A stretch of DNA of 64,000 nucleotides from Torymus aiolomorphi (Eukaryota; Arthropoda; Insecta; Hymenoptera; Torymidae), in the NCBI GenBank assembly GCA_036365515.1, contig CM070874.1, positions 215,378,942 through 215,442,941 on the forward strand, written 5' to 3'. A model generated the notes under the pieces. The model had not been told where the DNA came from. It made no database searches and saw nothing but the letters and a program-made list of their open reading frames with translations. Numbering within the stretch: the stretch's first letter is position 1; every line of letters starts with the position of its first letter. Positions 56,641-64,000 of the stretch are shown one piece after another. The translations under genes and the position numbers were made by a program.

Positions 56641-59270
56641 TCTCTTTCACAGCACATACATTACACAAGTTTTGTTTGGTAAATATAATCTAGTCCTTTT
56701 ATTTCTTCGAATCTCATCTATTCAATAAGCACTCTCTATAAATGGTAATAATTTTTTTCATAACCGTACAAAATGCTGAACAAATTATATGTAAGTAAGT
56801 ACATTCAAACTGTTCACTCCCAATCAAACAAACGAAAGTTGTGAAATCAATTATCGATATAGTCAAGTAATGCACACATATCTCGGAAACAACTGTAGAC
56901 TGTTTTCAGAAATGTATTCTAATATGTTCATCCTTCTATACAAATTAAACACAAGAAAGTACTGAAATCAATTTATTGTAGTCAAGTTCCCATAAGATAA
57001 CTTGACTGACATAATAGAACTTTTCGTACCTTGCGTGTAAAATTACATTTTATGTCGACGTTATAACTTCAAAAATATTCAGCCAGTGGGCATAAAGTAT
57101 TACTTAACGCCTAAGAGACGCAATAGCTCACATACTCCTGTACAAAACCTTATTGAACCTATACGCACTTTACGCCCGTGTGGGTGAAAATTATTTTATA
57201 TCTATTATGCATTCTTTTCACTTCTAAAATTCATAAGAATTTTTTCAGATATTTACGAAAAGTCAAAGTTTTGAACTTTCTATAATATTACGCATCTTGG
57301 GAGGACAAGAGAAGTCTAGAGCTGCTGTAGCAGGGTGGTTCTCCAATCTCCCACACATACTTGGCGGGCCCGACGGTTTGCAGTTTACCGGTGGGCTTTG
57401 CAAATGTAGCTAAATGTGCTAAATTTTTGCATAAATTCATTAAAAATGTTTATACCTATAAGTCCACCATAATTAATAAATAATTACAATGACTATAATT
57501 TTTAATTGATACTTTTCAAATATATAATCCCTACATATGTGCAGAATTTCATGATTTACTTACATTACCCAAAATATTTTTCCTTGTATCCGTCGATTTT
57601 AAACAGGAATGAAATAAAAATGTATATAAATTGTACTAAAAAATCTACTCAAAAGTACTTTAGATTTTACTAACCATTTTATAAGCCACGTATTTTTCCC
57701 GCGAGTAAATATCATATAAGATCTCATGTGTGTATTTTAGCCATCAGGATCTCATATGAGATCACATATATATTATATATATAGTTATCTGCAATTTTAT
57801 ATATTATGCCCTGGAAACACAATCTGCCTCGCGCAGCTTGCGCAATTCTGTTGCAATTCTGCTGCGACATGTTGCAATTCTGTTGTAACTTTTCCGCAAT
57901 TTACTGAAAATGCAGAAATATGCACGAAATAGGTAACAGATCACATATAGTCTGATGCAATTTCCGTTAAATTTCTGTAAATTGCGGCAGAATTGCATCA
58001 AAATTGCAATGGACATGCTACCAGAGTGGGATCTCATATGAAATCTCATGATATCTGATGTCCCATATTCACATATATGAGATCTCATATGATATTTTCA
58101 CGCGGGTTTGCAATTTCTATTTAAAAACAGAGTGATACATTCATGGATCAGTATTTAATATGTAAATGCAACCCATTTATACATTTTATCTGATCTTTAT
58201 ATATGGAAATGACCATGTCTACACCTTGAACTGCAAACCGTCGGGCCCGCCAAGTATGTGTGGGAGATTGGAGAACCACCCCTGCTAGAGCAGCTCTAGA
58301 CTTCTCTTGTCCTCCCAAGATGCGTAATATTATAGAAAGTTCAAAACTTTGACTTTTCGTAAATATCTGAAAAAATTCTTATGAATTTTAGAAGTGAAAA
58401 GAATGCATAATAGATATAAAATAATTTTCACCCACACGGGCGTAAAGTGCGTATAGGTTCAATAAGGTTTTGTACAGGAGTATGTGAGCTATTGCGTCTC
58501 TTAGGCGTTAAGTAATACTTTATGCCCACTGGCTGAATATTTTTGAAGTTATAACGTCGGCATAAAATGTAATTTTACACGCAAGGTACGAAAAGTTCTA
58601 TTATGTCAGTCAACTTATCTTATGGGAACTTGACTACAATAAATTGATTTCAGTACTTTCTTGTGTTTAATTTGTATAGAAGGATGAACATATTAGAATA
58701 CATTTCTGAAAACAGTCTACAGTTGTTTCCGAGATATGTGTGCATTACTTGACTATATCGATAATTGATTTCACAACTTTCGTTTGTTTGATTTGCAGTG
58801 AACAATTTGAATATTTACATATAATTTGTTCAGCATACAATGACTCAAAGAAGTGAAAGACTTTTTGACTGGTATTTATTTGATTTATGTTAAAAAATCA
58901 TAAATACTATTATTTTATAGATTATACAAAGAAAACGTCTATACTTGCCTTATTTTATACTTTCGTAGAAAGTTTTATATCATTTCAGTACTTTCTTGTG
59001 TTTAATTTCTATAGAAAGATGAACAAATTTGAATACATTTCTAAGAACAGTCATACAGTAGTTTCCGACAGTTGTTTGCATTACTTGACTATTTGATAAT
59101 TGATTTCACAACTTTCGTTTGTTTGATTGGGAGTGAACAGTTTGAATGTACTTACTTACATATAATTTGTTCAGCATTTTGTACGATTATGAAAAAAATT
59201 ATTACCATTTATAGAGAGTGCTTATTGAATAGATGAGATTCGAAGAAATAAAAGGACTAGACAAATTATG
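56641..59270. mobile_element. Long-inverted-repeat (foldback) element, copy 2
   Basis: The left arm is about 56685-57385, starting 'ctagtccttttatttcttcg'. The right arm runs from about 58232 to 59260, ending with the reverse complement. The right arm contains an extra ~200-bp duplication (58880-59100). The spacer (57386-58231) includes 'atgagatctcatatgatatt' palindromes and a region of 'ttgcaattctgttgcaattc' repeats. The spacer matches that of copy 1 only when reversed, so the two copies are in opposite orientations. The 94-codon minus frame at 57804-58088 lies in this repeat and is not a gene. Confidence 0.75.
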
Positions 59271-59640
59271 TGTTGTTTTTTATAGATTATCCAGAAAAAA
59301 CGTCTATACTTGCCTTATTTTATACTTTCGTAGAAAGTTTATTATATTAGCAAATATTGTTATTTGTACAGTCATGAAAAAATTATTCCCATTTGTAAAG
59401 AGTACTTATTGAATAGAAGAGACTAGAAGAATTAAAAGGAGTATAGACAAATTGTGCTGTTAGAACGTACTTAAAATATTAGCTTTTAAAAACGTCTTGA
59501 TTGTTATAAAAAATATACACTTTTACTATATAAAATATAAAATTCGATCACACATGATTTGACAACTGTAACTTGTATGAAGAAACACTAAGAATCCCAG
59601 AAAGAATCACTGTGAAATAACATAATATAATCTCATTTCA
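59271..59640 (+). repeat. Additional partial copies of the element flank
   Basis: 59281-59440 repeats the 'tatacttgccttattttata' and 'gagtacttattgaatag' blocks of the arm end once more. The rest is AT-rich. Confidence 0.55.
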
Positions 59641-59739
59641 ACTATCCCATTTCCGTAATAGCAGCCGGTACAGAATTTTTCACAAAATACTCTTGCATCC
59701 ATTTGGTCTTATTTTTTTCTTTTTCAAATTGGAAAGCAG

Positions 59740-60760
59740 TTAACACAGGCATGTTGTCCGAGTAAGTCCCATCTGGAACATTTAGCGTCCCACACCATGA
59801 ACCAATCATTAATTACATTATTCTCAGCATGACTTGGATTTGTTGAAATTTTTACACAAAACCACTTGAATTAATAATCTATCATTGCTCACATTTTGTA
59901 AAATTAAAAATAAACAGTTTTTGAACTAAGAATCTTTGAAAGAACAAAAAATTTCTTGACTTCTATTTGTGGATATAACTTCTTCAAATTGTTATTTAAA
60001 TCTTGTGTAGAAAAAAGTTTACTGTGGACTCTGAAACATTTTATCATCTCTTACCATGAGCTAATCATAAATTAAATTATTCTGAGCACTTTTATTCGTT
60101 CAAATATTCACAAAATAACACATCGTTCTGGCATTTTTCTGTATTTCAATTTTCATTTTATATAATTTTTAAACAGATTATGAACTAAGATAACTGTAAT
60201 GTTCTCTAAACAGATGGCTCCTCTGAAACATTTAGCGTCCCACACCATGAATCATTAATCATTAATTACATTATTCTGAACACTTGGATTTGTTGAAATT
60301 TTTACATAAAATCACTTGAATTAATAATCTATCATCGCTCACATCTTGTAAAATTAAAAATAAAGTTTATGAACTAAGAATCACTGAGAGAACAAAAAAT
60401 TTCTTGACATTTATTTGTGGATATAACTTCTTGAAATTGTTATTTAAATCTTGTGTAGAAAAAAGTTTACTGTGGACTCTGAAACATTTTATCGTCTCTT
60501 ACCATGAGCTAATCATAAATTAAATTATTCGAAGCACTTTTATTCGTTCAAATATTCACAAAATAACACATTGTTCTGGCATTTTTCTATACTTCAATTT
60601 CCATTTCATATAATCTTTTGAAACAATTTATTAACTATAAGAATTACTGAGAGAACAAAAACTTTCTTGACATTTATTTATGGATATAACTTCTTGAAAT
60701 TATTATCTTAATCTTGTGTAGAAAAAAAGTTTACTGTGGTCTTTTTTATCGTTTAAAAAC
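59740..60760 (+). repeat. Tandem array of ~460-bp dimeric units
   Basis: Two alternating half-units: one with 'acatttagcgtcccacacca' at about 59777 and 60237, the other with 'ctgaaacattttat.' followed by 'gtctcttaccatgagctaat' at about 60031 and 60481. Both share 'cttgaaattgttatttaaat' and 'aaaaaagtttactgtgg'. The spacing (254, 206, 244) gives a ~460-bp dimer. It is related to 331-1235 in inverted orientation. Confidence 0.75.
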
Positions 60761-61151
60761 TTCTATCCTGCTAGTTTTTGCGTGGATCCCCATTCTAGAT
60801 AAAAAATCTAATTTTTGAATATAACTTCAACTAAACTATAATGATTCCTTCATTTTGTACAATCACGTACAAATTTGGATCATATTCCTTATACAATCTG
60901 AAAAAATATAAAAATTAACACAAAGTTTCAATGTTCATCTCTAACTGATATTTTATATTCTAAAAATAGACATTTAGTCATTTAATACTTATCTGATTAT
61001 TTTTGTTGTTGATGTACATAAATCTTGAAGTTAATGTATAAATCTTTTTCAAACTGCATTTGCCTTTTAAGTAAAAAAAACAGTAAAGCCTGTGACTGAA
61101 ATAATAAATGTAATTAAAAAAATTAATAATACTTATAATTCTATAATAATA
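60761..61151. other. AT-rich spacer beside the Rad51 copy
   Basis: No gene or clear repeat. There is no poly(T) run next to the Rad51 stop that would mark a retrocopy tail. Confidence 0.45.
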
Positions 61152-61815
61152 CTATTCTTTAACATCACCAATTCCATCAGCATTTATCGCAAATGTAGCT
61201 TCCCTTTCAGGTAAGCATGAATCGCAAATTTTGCATATCCTTGTTCCACCGCTTCCTTTATGTAAATAAAGTCTAGTTGCACATAAGTAATAATATTGCC
61301 GCTAATATGTTTCTTTTGATCACCTTCGAACATACTAGCTGTACCATCCACTTGTAAATGCATCTTTTGATCACCTTCGAACGTACTAGCTGTACCATCC
61401 ACTTGTAAATGCATTTGGCGAGCTGTCAATTTTCCTCTTCTAGCAAAATCTGTCCTGTGTATAATGCAGTAGCACTGTCTACTATCAGTAGCCCGTATCT
61501 AGATTCTGACATCATAGCACTGGCTTTTATCAAAAGCTGAGTTTGGTGGTCAGAGTTGTATGCACGGGCAGTTGGAACATTATCAAGTACACTGATGTTA
61601 TATGTTTCAGCTACAGCAATTAATCTTTCAGATCTGTAAGTACCTTCGGCATCAATGTATATGGACTTAGCCTCTGGACCTCCCATATCAACATGTAGTT
61701 GGCAGTTAACGGCTAAAGTGTAAAAGCTGTGATTTTCCAGTTCTAAATTCTCCAAAGATTTCTGTAATCCTGTTTCTATTCCACCTCCTGAAAGTCTGTG
61801 AAAAAATTCTATAAT
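61152..61815 (-). pseudogene. Rad51 recombinase pseudogene (C-terminal ATPase half)
   Basis: The minus strand matches Rad51 from GGGIETG to the C-terminus ([11 protein letters not shown] then stop at 61152). Matching blocks include [56 protein letters not shown] [20 protein letters not shown] and TRLYLHKG. It is broken in several ways: the Walker A GKT position reads ENH; a 2-base insertion follows TALY; about 25 codons after TARQMHL are missing; a 51-bp tandem duplication (61321-61371 and 61372-61422) repeats QVDGTAS; and another shift lies before TRLYL. There are no introns within the matched part. A splice-acceptor-like 'cattttcag' abuts the upstream end. Rad51 drives strand exchange in recombination; this copy cannot. 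Confidence 0.85.
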
Positions 61816-62059
61816 CTGAAAATGAAAAAAATTTTCACAAAGTATCTATTCTTTATTTTTTTTTTTAAGTTGTATATCTCTTTAAGTTATATCAATTTTT
61901 TATAAAATACTTATCTAATATGTATAAAAGTATGCTCATATACCATCAGCTGATTGAAATTCATATTTTTATACCTAATAATTATACGTATATTCTAAAA
62001 ATACCATACGACATAAGATATTTTGAGGCTGTCGTATAGAGTCACAGTTTTGTTTATGT

Positions 62060-62076
62060 TCTCCCCTCTCTCTCTC

Positions 62077-62137
<61 letters not shown>
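62060..62137 (+). repeat. (CT)n microsatellite
   Basis: About 75 bp of CT with one interruption. The Ser/Leu open frame over it is an artefact. Confidence 0.95.
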
Positions 62138-62141
<4 letters not shown>

Positions 62142-62419
62142 GTTACATTATGTGTATATATTATATTATGGGAGCTTGTTGTTGACCAATCATAACAGAG
62201 CAGAGGTCGGAACAAAACAGCTGATCGAGGAGAGAAAAGAAGAAGAAGAAAAATTTTAGAGAATCAGAAAACAACCCTCCGGAATATATAAACTAGATAT
62301 AAATCAAAACGACATAATATTTTTAATTGAAATTTTTTATACATGTAGTATATCAAAAAAGCTATCCACTGATATATTTAAATATAAGATAAAACATAAT
62401 GCAAAGTCGTAAAAAAAAG

Positions 62420-62540
62420 GTGAAATTCTCGCACACCCATTTCAAAGTATATGAACCGCGGTCGTCCTCCCTCAGGCTTCTTCTACATTTGGACAGTTAC
62501 TTGCCTTCGGAGCGCTCCCGCGCTCCTTGATATTACTTTA
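62420..62540 (-). repeat. Dispersed repeat, inverted copy of 52.4 kb
   Basis: 'cttgccttcggagcgctccc' and 'caggcttcttctacat' pair with 52375-52490. The central ~20 bp differ in length between copies. Confidence 0.65.
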
Positions 62541-62639
62541 ATATGTATTTATATTATGTAATTTTGATTCTTTTAGTTCAACATCAATTTATATTTTATA
62601 TTTTATTATTATATTTTTATAATTATATAATATTTGGAA

Positions 62640-63470
62640 TGTTCTACTGATTTTTCTGATTTCATTTATAACTATTGTATTAAATATTTGTGTCAAATCG
62701 AATTCTGTTAAATAATAAGCGAAAATCGACTATCTGTGGTGTATTTACGCGTTAAAAATCGTTTTTATAGGTTTAGATCGCCAGGGATTGATTATACATG
62801 GAAATATTGAAAGAAAAACGTCTTTTATTGTTATCTATAACTTTTATACCTAATATTTCTGTGTGTCAAGTCAAATGCTGTTGAATAATAAGCGAAAATC
62901 AGCTATTTTAGGTGTATTTAGGCATTAAAAAATCGTTTTTTAAGTTTAGTTTGTCCGGATCTGATTGTACATGAAAATTTCAAATGGAACAAATATTATC
63001 TGTAACTTTTGTTTGTGTAAAATCAAATCCTGCTAAGTTATAAACGAAAATCGGCGATTTTAGGTATATTTAGGTGATAAAAATCATTTTTTTGGATTTA
63101 ACTCGTCAGGAATTACTTGTAGAAAAAAATGTTCAATAGGAAAAAGTTTTGTTTTAATATTATCTATAACTTTTACATTTAGCATTTTTGTGTAAAGTCA
63201 AATTCTGCTTAGTTCTAAACCAAAATCGGCCATTTTATCTACATTTAGGCGTTAAAATCTTTTTTTTTTTATTTAACTCGTCAGAAATTGATCGTACAAA
63301 AAAATGTCCAATAGGAAAAAGTTTTGTTTTAATATTATCTATAACTTTTACATTTAACATTTTTGTGTAAAGTCAAATCCTGTAAAGTAATAGCAAAAAG
63401 ACGACTATTTTTGATGATTTTAGCGGTTTTTTTCGATATTACATTGTTAAATTTTGTTCATAGAAAAAAA
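62640..63470 (+). repeat. ~176-bp tandem repeat, about 4.5 units
   Basis: The anchor 'gtcaaatc.aattctg' or close variants occurs at about 62693, 62869, 63021, 63196 and 63372. Units share 'attatctataacttttac' and 'gtatttaggcgttaaaaatc'. One unit is ~24 bp short. The short open frames in it are not genes. Confidence 0.85.
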
Positions 63471-64000
63471 TGTTCAATGTGAGAAGACGTGTTTTAATTA
63501 GTTTTAACAGATGCATTTGTTGTTTTCGACTTAAATTTAATTTTGTTCACCGTATGGTCAAAAATCGATTTTTTCAAATTTTTATTTTCTCTTGCGTTTT
63601 TTTATTTGTCGATCGATTCGGCTCGGTAGAGAACTGTCAGTTACTTATAATTAGACGAGTATATTCCCTAAAACCCGTTTGGATCCGTCGAAATTTCACT
63701 AAGATAATCGAGTTACTTGATCACATACATATGTACAGACATACATACATCTCGGAAAACGCTTAAAATGTACTCCTGTACATTGTACTGGGTTACAAGT
63801 CCTGTACATTGTATTGATACAAATGTACTGGCTGGAAAATAGTTTTTATGTTGTAAATTTTCAGAATTTGAAGTGTTACAATTTTCGCCCTGACGAAAAT
63901 ATAAGGCTCTCCCGAGAAGCAGTAGTGCCTAAAAAGTAAACTAAAAATACTTGATTTACTATATTCCTTTTCAAGATATCGTACGGAAAGATCCTGTTTT
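63471..64000. other. AT-rich end of window
   Basis: A 98-codon frame (63470-63766 +) has no recognisable domain. 'cctgtacattgta' occurs twice (63774 and 63801). No gene is called. Confidence 0.4.

Noticed and set aside
57804..58088. 94-codon minus-strand protein
   Set aside because: It lies in the spacer of the foldback element with repeated 'ttgcaattctg' motifs and has no domain.

Overview
This window is AT-rich eukaryotic DNA dominated by transposable elements. It most likely comes from an insect or other arthropod: the retrotransposons are BEL/Pao and R1-clade types, and there are many small inverted-repeat DNA elements, long dinucleotide microsatellites, and no operons or ribosome binding sites. 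The species cannot be named from sequence alone. No intact, confidently identified host gene is present. The nearest things to host genes are a decayed Rad51 copy (minus strand, 61.15-61.82 kb) and a possible small three-exon gene (55.3-56.4 kb).

Layout. 0-4.8 kb holds a dispersed repeat with a 1.7-kb long-inverted-repeat element, AT-rich DNA and a polypyrimidine tract. 4.8-37.0 kb is a stack of nested insertions framed by copies of a 92-93-bp repeat at both ends. Inside it are: a gag-only LTR retrotransposon on the minus strand (7277-12091, identical-length 1020-bp LTRs, TSD ATAG); several copies of a repeat family carrying an internal (TG/CA)n tract (called family D here); two R1-clade LINEs sitting in that family's CA tract (about 16373-20280 and 20379-25256); and a 3.7-kb palindromic foldback element (about 25588-36826) whose left arm was hit by a young BEL/Pao retrotransposon (26497-34052, 1002-bp LTRs, TSD ATGAG).

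37-46.5 kb holds a CACTG-ended MITE, a GC-rich palindromic segment, a 138-bp TTAA-flanked MITE, a third family D copy, a 1.57-kb TA-flanked element packed with the nuclear-receptor half-site TCAAGGTCA, a 3.15-kb DNA transposon with roughly 600-bp TIRs and a broken transposase, and a 171-bp hairpin MITE. 46.5-55 kb is minisatellites, small foldback elements, AT-rich DNA and the 5' part of a hAT element. 55.3-56.4 kb is the candidate small gene. 56.6-61 kb is a second copy of the 0.3-3.2 kb repeat assembly in opposite orientation, followed by a tandem repeat. 62.6-63.5 kb is a ~176-bp tandem repeat.

How it fits together: almost every open frame belongs to a transposon. Because several inserted elements lie in inverted repeats, the other arm preserves the empty target site. 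That lets the order of events be read directly: the 92-bp repeat and family D came first, then the LINEs, the gag-only LTR element and the palindrome, with the BEL element among the latest. All coordinates were read by eye; element edges without a target-site duplication are approximate.
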